Assembly (NCBI RefSeq): GCF_900101115.1
Contig: NZ_FNFU01000010.1
Coordinates: 37,341-101,340 of the forward strand
DNA: 64,000 bases
From: Cryobacterium psychrotolerans
GTDB taxonomy: Bacteria > Actinomycetota > Actinomycetes > Actinomycetales > Microbacteriaceae
Reading direction: 5' to 3'
Position numbers and translations under genes: made by a program. The notes beneath the pieces were generated by a model, which worked only from the letters and a program-made list of their open reading frames with translations, had not been told where the DNA came from and searched no databases. Shown here piece after piece: positions 52,176 to 61,583 of this stretch (the first letter of the stretch is position 1; each line of letters opens with the position of its first letter).

Positions 52176-53537
52176 ATGGATATTCGCCTCTTGTCAAAGC
52201 TTTTGTACCTCCGTGCACGCTGGAAGGGCCGGGATCACTGGACTACCCGCCAGATCGAGGCACATCAGGCACGGGCTTTGCGGGATCTTCGCCGGGCGGC
52301 ATACGCCGGCTCCGAGTTCTATCGACAGCACCACGCTGGTTTGTTTGACGCGCCGTTGTCCCAACTGCCTCCGGTGACGAAGGCAGACCTGATGGGCCAC
52401 TTCGACCAGGCCGTGACCGACCCCGGGCTGCGGCTAGCGGATGTGGAAGGGCATCTGCGGAACCTGGTGTCGAGCGGCGCGGACCCCGGGCGCCCCTGGC
52501 GGGGTCGCTGGTGGGCAGCGGCCACGGCGGGCACGACCGGGCGGCGAGGCATCTTTATCTGGAATCGGCGCGAATGGGCCACGGTGCTCGCCTCGTACGC
52601 CCGGGCCAACGACTGGGCCGGAGTGCCGGCCGGATTGACTCATCCGCTGCGGGTCGCTGTGGTGAGTTCCCGCACGCCGACGCATCAGTCGGCGGTGGTC
52701 GGGGCCTCCTTGCGATCCCGGCTGGTGCCGACGCTCCGATTGGACGCCACAAGTCCAGTGGTCGAGATTGTCGCCGAGCTCAATGCCTTCGAGCCTCGGC
52801 TCCTTGTCGGGTACGCGTCGGCCCTCAAGCCTCTGGCTGCCGAGCAGCGCGCGGGCCGCTTGCGTATTTCGCCGCAGTCGGTAGTGTCTGCGTCTGAGGT
52901 GCTGAGCGAGCATGCTGCCGCCGAAATGCGGGCAGCGTGGGGGTCGGCGCCCTTTGACGTCTATGCCGCTACCGAGACGGCAGGCATCGCGTCGCCATGT
53001 GTGTTCCACAACAGCCACATATACGAGGATCTGGTGATTGTCGAACCGGTGGACCAGGCCGGCCTGCCGGTTCCGGCCGGGACGATCGGCGCCAGGATCC
53101 TGGTCACCGTCTTGTTCTCCCGAACCCTGCCGCTGATCCGGTATGAGATGTCCGACAGCGTCGGTATCGGCGGTCGGGGTTGCCCGTGCGGTCGTTCATT
53201 CGCCCTCCTGGCCGGAATTGAGGGACGAATTGAGGACGTGCTGATGCTGCCCGGGAACACAGCCCAGGTGAGCATCCACCCCAACGTCTTCCACAACGTC
53301 CTGGACGACGCAACGATCGCGGGATGGCAGGTCATCCAGGAGCCGGCATCCCTGCGAGTCCTGCTCGCCGGCCTGGCCGCGTCGGCATCGGTGGAGCAGG
53401 TTCGCGCCGACGTGGAGGCAGCCCTGAAATCAGCGGGAGTCGTCGGAACCGACGTCGACGTGCGAGTGGTCGACGCCGTCGAGCGCACCGCCCTCGGGAA
53501 GGCGCCGCTTGTGCGAGGGTTGCGGAAACGGCCATGA
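52176..53537 (+). CDS. phenylacetate-CoA ligase-like (PaaK family) AMP-binding protein
   Basis: A 453-residue adenylate-forming enzyme of the PaaK/CapK type. The N-terminal part has LPPVTKADLMGHFDQ (about 65), the P-loop-like ATAGTTGRRGIFIW (about 112-125) matching the SSGTTG motif, and YAATETAGIASPC (about 250). RYEMSDSVGIGGRGCPCGRS (about 325) has the CPCGR pair typical of the family. The C-terminal domain is present. It would activate a carboxylic acid as adenylate or CoA ester; the substrate is unknown. It is divergent from the copper-oxidase genes across a CsoR-like site. The ATG at 52176 is favoured (AGGGA); a GTG at 52113 is possible. Confidence 0.82.
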   Translation: MDIRLLSKLLYLRARWKGRDHWTTRQIEAHQARALRDLRRAAYAGSEFYRQHHAGLFDAPLSQLPPVTKADLMGHFDQAVTDPGLRLADVEGHLRNLVSSGADPGRPWRGRWWAAATAGTTGRRGIFIWNRREWATVLASYARANDWAGVPAGLTHPLRVAVVSSRTPTHQSAVVGASLRSRLVPTLRLDATSPVVEIVAELNAFEPRLLVGYASALKPLAAEQRAGRLRISPQSVVSASEVLSEHAAAEMRAAWGSAPFDVYAATETAGIASPCVFHNSHIYEDLVIVEPVDQAGLPVPAGTIGARILVTVLFSRTLPLIRYEMSDSVGIGGRGCPCGRSFALLAGIEGRIEDVLMLPGNTAQVSIHPNVFHNVLDDATIAGWQVIQEPASLRVLLAGLAASASVEQVRADVEAALKSAGVVGTDVDVRVVDAVERTALGKAPLVRGLRKRP

Positions 53538-53609
53538 ACAACCTGCATGTACTGAGTGGTCGAGAGGACCCGTCATGTCCACCATTGCCATGAATTGCTT
53601 CGACGAACG

Positions 53610-53729
53610 ATGGTCGTCGACGTCAAGGATCCGGAGGTCGACATGTATGTCGTACTCAAGGAGCTGGGCGGCCAGGACGCGACGCGCCACCACCTCTCGA
53701 TCGTCAACCACGCGGTGAAGCGCTCATGA
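53610..53729 (+). pseudogene. short frame or gene remnant of 39 codons
   Basis: Between the AMP-binding gene and the next gene, the frame from ATG 53610 encodes VDVKDPEVDMYVVLKELGGQ followed by DATRHHLSIVNHAVKRS and a TGA. It has no proper ribosome-binding site. The composition looks protein-like, so it may be the end of a decayed gene. Nothing else is recognisable in 53538-53811. Confidence 0.3.
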
Positions 53730-53811
53730 TCGGCCGGATTGCCCATTCGTCGATATGCTCGGACCAGCGACCCAGAGAAGCAGACGCAACGCCGTTTGGA
53801 GGTGCGACGCA

Positions 53812-54243
53812 GTGATCGACACGCGACGCTCGAGCCAGCTTGCGAGGACGCCCGCGGCGGTCTCAGCGGCCGTGATCCTGGTCGCCGTTATCTCACTCTT
53901 TCTCGGTCTGCATACGCTGCACGTTCAGGGCGATGATGCGCCAGGAACATCCCTCACAAGCCCCTCGGCCGGGCCGCTGGCCTTGGAGTCGCTCGCCAGC
54001 GTCGCCGGTGAGACCCGGCAGACATCTTGCCCGGATTGCCAGAGCCACTGCCCAGACGGTGAATCGACTGCTTCGTGTGCGCCTGCCAGCACGCCTGTGC
54101 TCATGACGCCTTCCCTCCCTCGGCAGAACGAACCGAATGACCTGGGTCGTATCGATGACTCTGCGGGCGAGGCTCGCCCGGTGTTCGCGTCGCAAAAAAC
54201 CCACCCGGTTTCGCTCGTTGAGCTGTCCGTCAGCCGCGTCTAA
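53812..54243 (+). CDS. small exported Cys-rich protein of the copper region
   Basis: A 143-residue protein with one N-terminal membrane segment or signal ([20 protein letters not shown]) followed by TLHVQGDD. An extracytoplasmic region carries [17 protein letters not shown], a likely metal-binding cluster. The GTG at 53812 has GGAGG eight bases upstream. It is loosely like DUF6153 proteins but lacks the second membrane segment seen in the protein at 61584. It precedes the CPD-motif ATPase on the same strand; a role in copper binding is inference. Confidence 0.65.
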   Translation: MIDTRRSSQLARTPAAVSAAVILVAVISLFLGLHTLHVQGDDAPGTSLTSPSAGPLALESLASVAGETRQTSCPDCQSHCPDGESTASCAPASTPVLMTPSLPRQNEPNDLGRIDDSAGEARPVFASQKTHPVSLVELSVSRV

Positions 54244-54359
54244 AATCCTGCCACCAGCCCGGGCGCAAGCATCGGATCCGGGTTCCAGACCGGTTTAGGG
54301 TTCGGCGTGGGCGCGCGTCGAATGCCGACGGCATCGCATTCCAGAGAGGAACAGTTCGC

Positions 54360-56855
54360 ATGAGTCAGCAAATTGAAACCGCAGTCATCGAGGTGAAAGG
54401 CGTCAACTGGGCCTCGTCCAAGGCCGTCGCCGAATCCGTGCTCTCCCGCCGACCGGGGGTGCTGAGCGTGGAGGCAAATCCGGTTGCGCAGACCGCCACG
54501 GTCGCCTTTGACCCAGCGTTGACATCAATTGCAGACCTCGCGCGCTGGGTTCGGGACTGCGGTTATCACTGCTCTGGTCGCTCCGTCCCGAACCACATTT
54601 GCGACCCCATGGCGGCCGGCAGCTTGCACACATCGCACGACGGACACGCGAGCGGCACGCACGTGTCGCACGAGGGACACGCTGGACAGGCTGGACAGGC
54701 CACGACAGCCGCTGTCGAGGAGCCGGTCCCCGCCCATCCCGATCACGCCGGCCACGCCGGCCACGCCCAACCTGTCACCAGAACCGCGCAGGAGGCCATG
54801 GGCCACGGCGGCCACGGCGAAATGTCCATGGACTCCATGATCCGCGACATGCGCAACCGGTTCATCGTCGCGGCAGCCCTGTCCGTGCCGATCACGCTGT
54901 GGTCCCCGATCGGACGTGAAGTCCTTGGATTCACCGTGCCGGCCCCGTTCGGCCTCCGGGACGACATCTTCGCGCTGCTCCTCTCCCTCCCGGTCATCTT
55001 CTACTCCGCCTGGATATTCTTCGACGGGGCCGTCCGGGCGCTGAGGGCGCGGACGCTGGACATGATGGTGCTCGTGGCCGTCGGTGTCGGGGCCGGGTGG
55101 CTGTACAGCCTGGTCGTCACCCTGACCGGCGGCGGCGAGGTGTTCTACGAAGCCGCCACCGTGCTGGCCAGCTTCGTGCTCCTCGGCCACTGGTTCGAGA
55201 TGCGCGCCAGGGGCGGCGCCAACGACGCCATCCGCACCCTGCTGGAGCTCGCACCGCCGATGGCGCTGGTCATCCGCGACGGCGAACCGGTGGAAGTCCC
55301 CACGTCAGAGGTGATGCCCGGCGACCTGATGATGGTGCGGCCCGGGGCAAAGATCCCGACGGACGGCAAGGTCGAGGACGGAGAATCCGAGATCGACGAG
55401 TCCATGGTCACCGGGGAGAGCCTGCCGGTCGCCAAGGCGCCCGGCTCCGACGTGATCGGCGCCACGGTGAACACGACCGGCACGCTTCGCGTTCGTGCCA
55501 CCAAAGTCGGCGCGGACACCGCGCTGGCCCAAATTGTGGCACTCGTCCAGGAGGCGCAAAACTCCAAAGCCCCGGGGCAGCGCCTGGCCGACCGAGCCGC
55601 GTTCTGGCTCGTGCTCGTCGCGCTGATCGGTGGCAGTGCCACCTTCGCGGCGTGGCTACTGGCCGGTGCAACCGTCCAGACGGCAATCCTCTTCGCCATC
55701 ACGGTCGTCGTCATCACCTGCCCGGATGCCCTCGGTCTGGCCACCCCGACGGCCATCATGGTCGGCACCGGCCTCGGCGCGAAACGGGGCGTCCTGTTCA
55801 AGAACGCCACCGCGCTGGAGACCGCGGCACGGATCGATGCCGTCGTGATGGACAAAACCGGAACCCTGACCCAGGGCAAGCCGGAGGTGACCGACTTCGT
55901 CGCGCTTCGGATCGACGAGGACGAACTGCTGTCCCTCGTCGCCGCCGTGGAACGGGAGTCGGAGCATCCGCTCGCCGCTGCGGTCGTCACCTACGCCGAA
56001 ACCAGGGGCGTCCCCTCACTTTCCGCAGCTGACTTCCGCAACGTTCCCGGCCATGGGGCCGGTGCCACAGTGGCGGGCCGCCAGGTGTTTGTCGGCAATC
56101 GCAAGCTCATGCTCGCCCAGGGCATCGACATCGGCCCGGTGGCCGCGCAACGCGAAGAGCTCGCTGCCACTGGGCGCACGGCAGTCCTGGTCGCCGTGGA
56201 CGGTCAAGCGGCCGGCGTCATCGCCCTGGCCGACGCCGTCCGTGAGACCGCCGCCGCGGCCGTTGCGGCACTGCACGACGCGGGCATCGAGGTCGTCATG
56301 CTCACCGGCGACAATGAAGCAACCGCGCAGCGGATCGCGTCCCTGCTGAAGATCGACACAGTCATCGCGGAAGTACTGCCCGAAGACAAATCCGCGAAAA
56401 TCGCCGAACTGCAGGCGACCGGAAAGCGCGTCGCCATGGTCGGCGACGGCGTCAACGATGCCCCGGCGCTGGCCCAGGCCGACCTCGGCATCGCCATCGG
56501 CGCCGGCACGGATGTCGCCATCGAGACGGCAGACGTGGTGCTGATGCGCTCCGACCCGCTCGATGTCCCGGTGGCCCTGCGCATCGGGAAGGGAACCCTG
56601 CGCAAGATGCGGCAGAACCTCGGCTGGGCGATCGGCTACAACGTGATCGCGCTGCCGATCGCCGCCGGCGTCTTCTACCCGTCGCTGGGCCTCATGCTCA
56701 GCCCCGAAATCGCCGCCATCTCGATGTCCGGCTCGAGTGTCATCGTCGCCGTCAACGCGCTGCTCCTGAAACGGCTCTCCCTGCCCCTACCGAGCGAGCC
56801 GGTCGACGATACGAAGGTCGTCGAATCGGCACCGGCACCGAGTGGCGCGCGTTAG
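54360..56855 (+). CDS. copper-type P1B-ATPase with CPD motif and His-rich N-terminus
   Basis: An 831-residue heavy-metal P-ATPase. The N-terminal HMA-like domain (residues 5-75) has lost the Cxx[16 protein letters not shown] stands where GMTCxxC is normal. Cysteines follow in [19 protein letters not shown] His/Met-rich linker (residues 85-165, e.g. [20 protein letters not shown]) precedes the pump. TGES is near 352 and the membrane metal motif is [12 protein letters not shown] (about 453), CPD instead of CPC or [12 protein letters not shown] is near 498, and the last segments read GYNVIALP and [12 protein letters not shown]. Most like the CopB (P1B-3) group; copper or silver export is likely. 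Confidence 0.9.
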   Translation: MSQQIETAVIEVKGVNWASSKAVAESVLSRRPGVLSVEANPVAQTATVAFDPALTSIADLARWVRDCGYHCSGRSVPNHICDPMAAGSLHTSHDGHASGTHVSHEGHAGQAGQATTAAVEEPVPAHPDHAGHAGHAQPVTRTAQEAMGHGGHGEMSMDSMIRDMRNRFIVAAALSVPITLWSPIGREVLGFTVPAPFGLRDDIFALLLSLPVIFYSAWIFFDGAVRALRARTLDMMVLVAVGVGAGWLYSLVVTLTGGGEVFYEAATVLASFVLLGHWFEMRARGGANDAIRTLLELAPPMALVIRDGEPVEVPTSEVMPGDLMMVRPGAKIPTDGKVEDGESEIDESMVTGESLPVAKAPGSDVIGATVNTTGTLRVRATKVGADTALAQIVALVQEAQNSKAPGQRLADRAAFWLVLVALIGGSATFAAWLLAGATVQTAILFAITVVVITCPDALGLATPTAIMVGTGLGAKRGVLFKNATALETAARIDAVVMDKTGTLTQGKPEVTDFVALRIDEDELLSLVAAVERESEHPLAAAVVTYAETRGVPSLSAADFRNVPGHGAGATVAGRQVFVGNRKLMLAQGIDIGPVAAQREELAATGRTAVLVAVDGQAAGVIALADAVRETAAAAVAALHDAGIEVVMLTGDNEATAQRIASLLKIDTVIAEVLPEDKSAKIAELQATGKRVAMVGDGVNDAPALAQADLGIAIGAGTDVAIETADVVLMRSDPLDVPVALRIGKGTLRKMRQNLGWAIGYNVIALPIAAGVFYPSLGLMLSPEIAAISMSGSSVIVAVNALLLKRLSLPLPSEPVDDTKVVESAPAPSGAR

Positions 56856-56986
56856 AAGCCGGGAGCCATGCCGGAGACCTGGATTTCTCGAGCTTCCCTT
56901 CGAGCAGCGGGGTTCCGCACCGCGCGTAACGGGGGGGTCCTCTCCCTATTGATTGTCCGAAGACGATACAGAGACTTGGAGGCACA

Positions 56987-57597
56987 GTGTTGTCGTCTAC
57001 TGTGTTAATTTCCAACGCCTCGCGCGTGGTCGCACTCGACATTGCGCGGGGACTCACGATCTAAGGGATGTTCGTCGCGTCGTCGGCATCGTACTTCGTG
57101 GGCTCATCGTGCTGCGGTGGACCCTCGGACTCGGCGCCGCAGTCCTGCTGCTGGGGGCACCTATGCTCGCGGCCGCCCTCAATGGAGCCGGACCCACGAT
57201 GCAACCGCTGGCCGCCCTCGTGCGGGGCTACTTCCTCACCGACGACTACCCGGCGCTGATGTTCCTGCCGTTTCTGCTCGTCGGCCTCATCGAGGCCCGT
57301 TCCGACCTCGGCCGCGCCATGACCCAGTTCTGGATGATCGCCGGCGGCGTGCTCGCGGCGGTGCTGGGCTACGGCGCGGCTTACGTTCTACCCGGACTGA
57401 CCGCCCGGGCACATTCGGGTTCCACTGCCGAAATCCTGGGGTCTGGGGGTTTTGCGCTCGCGGTCATCGTTCTCGGCAAGGGACCGCTCGAACGCGGGCT
57501 CGCGTTCGCAACCAGAGAGCCAGTGTCTCGAGCGAAGGCTCGCGCTCGTGCAAGGTCTCACGACGCGGCACCGGAGCCGAAGATCCAAAACCGATGA
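56987..57597 (+). pseudogene. decayed DUF418-type membrane protein
   Basis: The frame behind GGAGG at 56978 starts at GTG 56987 and reads SRVVALDIARGLTI, then TAA (57062), then GMFVAS. This is the first segment of a DUF418-type protein with an in-frame stop. In another frame, about 57107-57480, the later part of the same kind of protein continues (RWTLGLGAAVLLLGAPMLAA, GYFLTDDYPALMFLPFLLVG). The middle of the gene is missing. One stop, a frameshift and a deletion mean it is not functional. The tail after about 57480 is unrelated to the family. Confidence 0.75.
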
Positions 57598-57692
57598 GGG
57601 CCTGGAATGGCAGCAAGACCTTGTCGGGACGGTCCAGGGCGCGATGTTGAGGATGAGTCCCGGTCAAGAATCGGGTTGGCGTTCAGCTTCAT
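57558..57692 (-). pseudogene. 5' remnant resembling the DUF6153-like gene
   Basis: GTGGAGGTGACATG at the start is the same ribosome-binding region as that of the gene at 61584-62069 (CTGGAGGTGACATG). The first residues (MKLNANPILD) parallel MIVNDTPISG there. After that the 44-codon frame has no membrane segment and ends in the DUF418 remnant. Probably the start of a lost second copy. Confidence 0.4.
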
Positions 57693-57801
57693 GTCACCTC
57701 CACTACGATTTCCCCGTTGGACGAGATCGCGCTCAACGCACCCCCGCCCAGCTGGCACAACGACGGCGGCCGCTGCGGAGGCCCCGCGTTCGCGCGTCTA
57801 C

Positions 57802-58659
57802 CTAGGTCAGTGGCTTCCACGCCCGGCCCCGATCGGTACTCGCGTAAACGGCAGCGTTGCTGCCGCTGAGCGCTGCGGCGTAGAGCGTCTTGCCGTCCGA
57901 GGAGAACGTGGCCGCGGACGTGCCCTCTGGCACGGCCAGGATGGTCCAGGTCTGGCCGCCGTCTCCGCTCATCGCGCTGCCGGCCATGCCGACGGCCACC
58001 AGGGTCCGGCTGTCGGTCGGGTCCCAGGCCGCCGACATCGCGCCGCTGGGACCGCCCAGCGCCGTCCAGGTGATGCCGCCGTCGGCGCTAGTGACGAGGC
58101 CGGTGGACATATCCGGTGCGATCAATCTGCGTGGGTCATGTGGATCGACCAGGATGATGCCCATGAACGTCCGTCCCGCCTGGGCGTTGCGGGTCGTCCA
58201 GGTCGTCCCGCCGTCGCCACTGGCGAGCAGCCCGCGCTCGGGCGTGCCGGCGTACACGGTGTCTCCGGCCCCGCCCAGGGCGTGGACGTCACCGAGGTCG
58301 CCCTGACCTGTGACGCGAGAAAAGGTGTTGCCATCGGAGGAACGGTAAAGGCCCGGATGTCCGCCGATGAGCGTTTCCCCGCCGGCCGCGGCGGCCCCCA
58401 TGGGATCGGCACCGTCCAGCGACGGGAGCTGTGTCCACGTCGCGCCGCCGTCGGCGGAGACGGCCCCGCCGTCGTGCCCTCCAACGTATAACCGGTCCTG
58501 AAGCACGGTCAACACGTGGAGATCACCGCCGACGTACGGCCCGACGGTGCCCGTTGATTGCTCCCGGGGCACGCCACCGCCGATGGCCGCTATCCAGCCG
58601 CCGGCGATGACAGCGCCGATAACGACCGCGACGACCGTTATCCAGATTCGTGCGCGCAT
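57802..58659 (-). CDS. beta-propeller exported protein, BNR/F510_1955-like
   Basis: A 285-residue protein with an N-terminal membrane anchor (IWITVVAVVIGAVIAGGWIA). It has repeated Asp-box blades: VSADGGATWTQLP, LASGDGGTTWTTR, VTSADGGITWTAL, MSGDGGQTWTIL, YASTDRGRAWKPL. It is a paralogue of the lipoprotein at 42805 but lacks the lipobox cysteine. AGGAGG precedes the ATG. It is the last gene of the minus-strand group headed by the copper ATPase at the right edge. The ligand is unknown. Confidence 0.82.
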   Translation of the reverse strand: MRARIWITVVAVVIGAVIAGGWIAAIGGGVPREQSTGTVGPYVGGDLHVLTVLQDRLYVGGHDGGAVSADGGATWTQLPSLDGADPMGAAAAGGETLIGGHPGLYRSSDGNTFSRVTGQGDLGDVHALGGAGDTVYAGTPERGLLASGDGGTTWTTRNAQAGRTFMGIILVDPHDPRRLIAPDMSTGLVTSADGGITWTALGGPSGAMSAAWDPTDSRTLVAVGMAGSAMSGDGGQTWTILAVPEGTSAATFSSDGKTLYAAALSGSNAAVYASTDRGRAWKPLT

Positions 58660-58761
58660 GAGCGCCTCCTTCTCTTTCTCGAAGAGAGCGACGTCGAACG
58701 CGGCCCAGCCGCGACCGCAAGTGCTCCCGCTGCGGTCGGCTCCGTGGGCACCAGTCTGCCG

Positions 58762-60024
58762 CTAACCAAGGCGGATTCCCCGTGCGCTCATAAAGCGTTC
58801 TGGGTCGATGCGGGCTCCGTCGACACGGGTTTCAAAGTGCACATGGCACCCGCTTGACGCTCCGGTCGTCCCGACCAACGCGATCGCCGCGCCGGCATCC
58901 ACGGATTGACCCGGTTTGACCAGCACCCTGCTGTTGTGCGCGTAACCGGTTTGGACGCCGTTACCGTGGTCGATGAGAACCCAGTTTCCGTAGGAACCGA
59001 GGTCACCAGCGTAGACAACGGTTCCCGCCGTTGCGGCGAATACCCCCCTGCCACACCCGGCGGCAATGTCCGTCCCGTAGTGGAACGCGCCGACACCGGC
59101 AACAGGCCTGCTGGGGCGCGGCCCGAAGCGACTACTGATCCATCCGGAAACGGGCAGCGCCCAGCCCTGGCCGCTGAGCTGACCCGAGTCACGTGACCCT
59201 CCACCCCCAGTCGCTGCTGCCGCCGCCGCTGCTGCTGCTGCTGCACGGCGTACCGTCTCGCCTTTCGCGAAGTCGGCTTCTGTGGCGGCACGTCCCTCTT
59301 TCAGGACCGCGAGTTGCGCCTGCATGGTGCCGGCGTATTGCTGCTGTTCGGCGAGCATTCGTTGCACTGCGGAGCTCGCCTCGACGGCCCTGGTCAATGC
59401 CGACTGTGCCTCTGCGGCCAGGGCGCCGAGTGCTTTCTTCGCCACCTTGGCCTGATTTGTCAACGCGGTCGCGGAATTCCTGTCCGACGCTGCTTGCGCA
59501 TAGACAAGGCTCGTGCGCTCGGTGAGTTTGCTCAGTGAACCCAACCGGGAGAACAGGCCTTCCGAGTCGCTGCCATTCAGGAACAATGTCATCGAGAGGT
59601 CCGTGCCACCGGATCGAGAGAGCATGGACGCCAGTCTTCCTGCCTGCTTCCGAGAGGCATCCGCGCGCTTGGCGGCTTCGTCGGCCTGCGCCTGCAGAAT
59701 AGTTGCGCGGTAGGTGGCCTCGTCAAACAACCCCTGGGCGCGCTCATATTCGGCGCCCCGCCGCGTGGCAATGCCCTTCGCGGTCTCGAAGTCTGTCTTC
59801 AGTCCCGCGATCAGGGTGGTCAGCTTGTCTATTTGGGTGCGCTTCGAGGCTTCACTGGCCCTAGCGTTTTCGACGTCCGCCCAGGAGGGGTACTCGGTGG
59901 CCCGTGCGGGTTGTATGACGCCAGCAGCTGCGACGAGCGAGAGTATGACGACAACGCCCCACGCTCCCCGCCAGGAACCACGCTGACCTCCAGAACCACC
60001 GGCCCCATGCGAATTGGCGATCAC
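58762..60024 (-). CDS. M23 (LytM) peptidase 2 with coiled-coil region
   Basis: A 420-residue exported peptidase. After a signal (GVVVILSLVAAAGVIQPARA) there is a long coiled coil (about 50-270: KRTQIDKLTTLIAGLKTDFE, RYxA/A-rich heptads) like that of EnvC/CwlO-type proteins. The C-terminal LytM domain has GAFHYGTDIAAGCG, GNWVLIDHGNGVQTGYAHNS and GCHVHFETRV, with all zinc ligands intact. The GTG at 60022-60024 overlaps the stop of the preceding peptidase gene (GTGA). Coiled coils in this class usually control activity through FtsX-like partners; that is inference. Confidence 0.88.
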   Translation of the reverse strand: MIANSHGAGGSGGQRGSWRGAWGVVVILSLVAAAGVIQPARATEYPSWADVENARASEASKRTQIDKLTTLIAGLKTDFETAKGIATRRGAEYERAQGLFDEATYRATILQAQADEAAKRADASRKQAGRLASMLSRSGGTDLSMTLFLNGSDSEGLFSRLGSLSKLTERTSLVYAQAASDRNSATALTNQAKVAKKALGALAAEAQSALTRAVEASSAVQRMLAEQQQYAGTMQAQLAVLKEGRAATEADFAKGETVRRAAAAAAAAAAATGGGGSRDSGQLSGQGWALPVSGWISSRFGPRPSRPVAGVGAFHYGTDIAAGCGRGVFAATAGTVVYAGDLGSYGNWVLIDHGNGVQTGYAHNSRVLVKPGQSVDAGAAIALVGTTGASSGCHVHFETRVDGARIDPERFMSARGIRLG

Positions 60025-60887
60025 AGCGGGCCCACCCTCGTGGTGAGCCACGCGAACGGGTCCGTCGGTGTCACGCCATCGAGCAGGATCTCGAAATGCA
60101 GGTGAGGACCGGTACTCTGACCGGTGTTGCCAACGCTTCCGACCTGCTGCCCGACGACGACTGGCTGCCCCGGTCTCAGGGCGAGAGAGCCCTCCTGCAT
60201 GTGGGCGTAGAGGCTGCTGACGAGCCGACCGTCAACCCTGTGGTCAATGATGGCGTACACGCCGAGCCCGCTCTTGTCGGTTGAAGACACTTCGCGCACC
60301 ACACCATCAGCGATCGCTTGGATGGGTGTGCCAACGCCGGGGTTCATATCGAGTCCCTTGTGGAAGCTGGAACAGCCTCCACACGGCGGCACCCGAGGCC
60401 CGAAGTAGGTCGAGATCGGGACACCCGTCAGGAACGGCCACTGGATCGGACCGAGATAGTTCATGTAGGTTCCGGCAGTCTGAGAGTACGCGAACGGCGC
60501 AGGCCGAGGCGCCGTGCCCACCTTGTATCCGTCGCGCTGAACCGTGACCGACGCCGCGGCGCTGACCGGAAGACTCTGCACGCCGGCGGCAACCGAATGG
60601 TGCGGTGGCTCGGCAACGGCGCCGGGATTAACGGCGAGGGCGGGCAGAGACACGCTGACCGTGAGGAGCGCGACGAAAGCAATTGCAGTCGACGCGAACG
60701 CTCGCTGCCGCAGGGGCTTCGTGGCCGCCCGCAACAGTTTGCGGCGTGTTTGCGGTTGATTTCGGCGTGTCCGCGGTCGATGTTTTCGAGCGCGCTCACG
60801 CTCCTCGGCCAGCCTCGTGTTTCGTCGCGATGGACTTGGGGTCTCTGGTGTCGTGTTGATGACGTGCCTCGTATTCGAGATAAGCAA
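60021..60887 (-). CDS. M23 (LytM) peptidase 3
   Basis: A 288-residue exported peptidase. A basic N-terminal region of about 65 residues precedes the membrane segment FASTAIAFVALLTVSVSLPA. The LytM domain shows CSSFHKGLDMNPGVGTPIQA and GPHLHFEILLDG with zinc ligands; it is of a slightly different type from the other two. The only visible start is TTG at 60885-60887, 11 bases after the DUF305 stop. The linker (SVTVQRDGYK) resembles that of peptidase 1 (TITVQRDDYT), so the proteins are related. Confidence 0.82.
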   Translation of the reverse strand: MLISNTRHVINTTPETPSPSRRNTRLAEERERARKHRPRTRRNQPQTRRKLLRAATKPLRQRAFASTAIAFVALLTVSVSLPALAVNPGAVAEPPHHSVAAGVQSLPVSAAASVTVQRDGYKVGTAPRPAPFAYSQTAGTYMNYLGPIQWPFLTGVPISTYFGPRVPPCGGCSSFHKGLDMNPGVGTPIQAIADGVVREVSSTDKSGLGVYAIIDHRVDGRLVSSLYAHMQEGSLALRPGQPVVVGQQVGSVGNTGQSTGPHLHFEILLDGVTPTDPFAWLTTRVGPL

Positions 60888-60898
60888 TTCGAGGTCGA

Positions 60899-61489
60899 TT
60901 ACAGGGTTGCCAGGAGCTCCTTCATGTACTGGATCTCGGCGGACTGGCTGGTCACGATCGCCTGGGCCATGGCCTTGGCATCTGCGTTTTCGCCTGCGTC
61001 GAGTTCAGTCTGGGCCATTGCAATGGCCCCTTCGTGGTGCAGCGTCATCTGCTCGAGGAACACCTTGTTGGCTTCTGATCCAGATGCGTCCCGGAGAGCC
61101 ATCATGTCGTCATCGGACATCATCCCGGTGCTTCCGTGGTCCATCCCGGACATGTCCTCGTCAGCCCCCCAAGCAGTGAGCCACGACTTCATCTGCTTGA
61201 TTTCCGGATCCTGCGCCGCCTTTATCTGGGTGGCGAGGTCGACGACGCGCTGGTCGACACCGTCCTTGCCCAGAACGTCCTCACTCATCTCCACAGCTTG
61301 TTCGTGGTGGGGGATCATCATCTGGGCGAATGTCACGTCGGCCGCGTTCGCTGCGGATGCGCTCGGGGTATTGCTGGTGTCGGAGCTGCCGCCCCCGTTC
61401 GTGCCGGCCGTGCCGCCCGTGCAGGCGCTGAGGGTGAGGGCTGCAGCCAGTGCGGCGGCGGCGAGGATGTAGGTGCGTGTTTTGAGCAT
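60899..61489 (-). CDS. DUF305 lipoprotein
   Basis: A 196-residue lipoprotein with lipobox LTLSAC (cysteine about 23). It has two DUF305 repeats with Met/His motifs, FAQMMIPHHEQAVEMS and FLEQMTLHHEGAIAMAQ, and a Met/His-rich link (DMSGMDHGSTGMM). DUF305 proteins are frequent in copper-resistance operons and the Met/His clusters suggest copper binding outside the membrane. GGAAG precedes the ATG at 61487-61489. It lies between the DUF6153-like gene and the peptidase genes on the same strand. Confidence 0.9.
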   Translation of the reverse strand: MLKTRTYILAAAALAAALTLSACTGGTAGTNGGGSSDTSNTPSASAANAADVTFAQMMIPHHEQAVEMSEDVLGKDGVDQRVVDLATQIKAAQDPEIKQMKSWLTAWGADEDMSGMDHGSTGMMSDDDMMALRDASGSEANKVFLEQMTLHHEGAIAMAQTELDAGENADAKAMAQAIVTSQSAEIQYMKELLATL

Positions 61490-61583
61490 TGTTCTTCCAT
61501 TCATTGTCAATCATTTACGAACCGGGAGCCCGTTGGGCACGGCAAAGCGGCGCAGCCAGGTGCTGGCGCGCGAGCGGGTTCGT

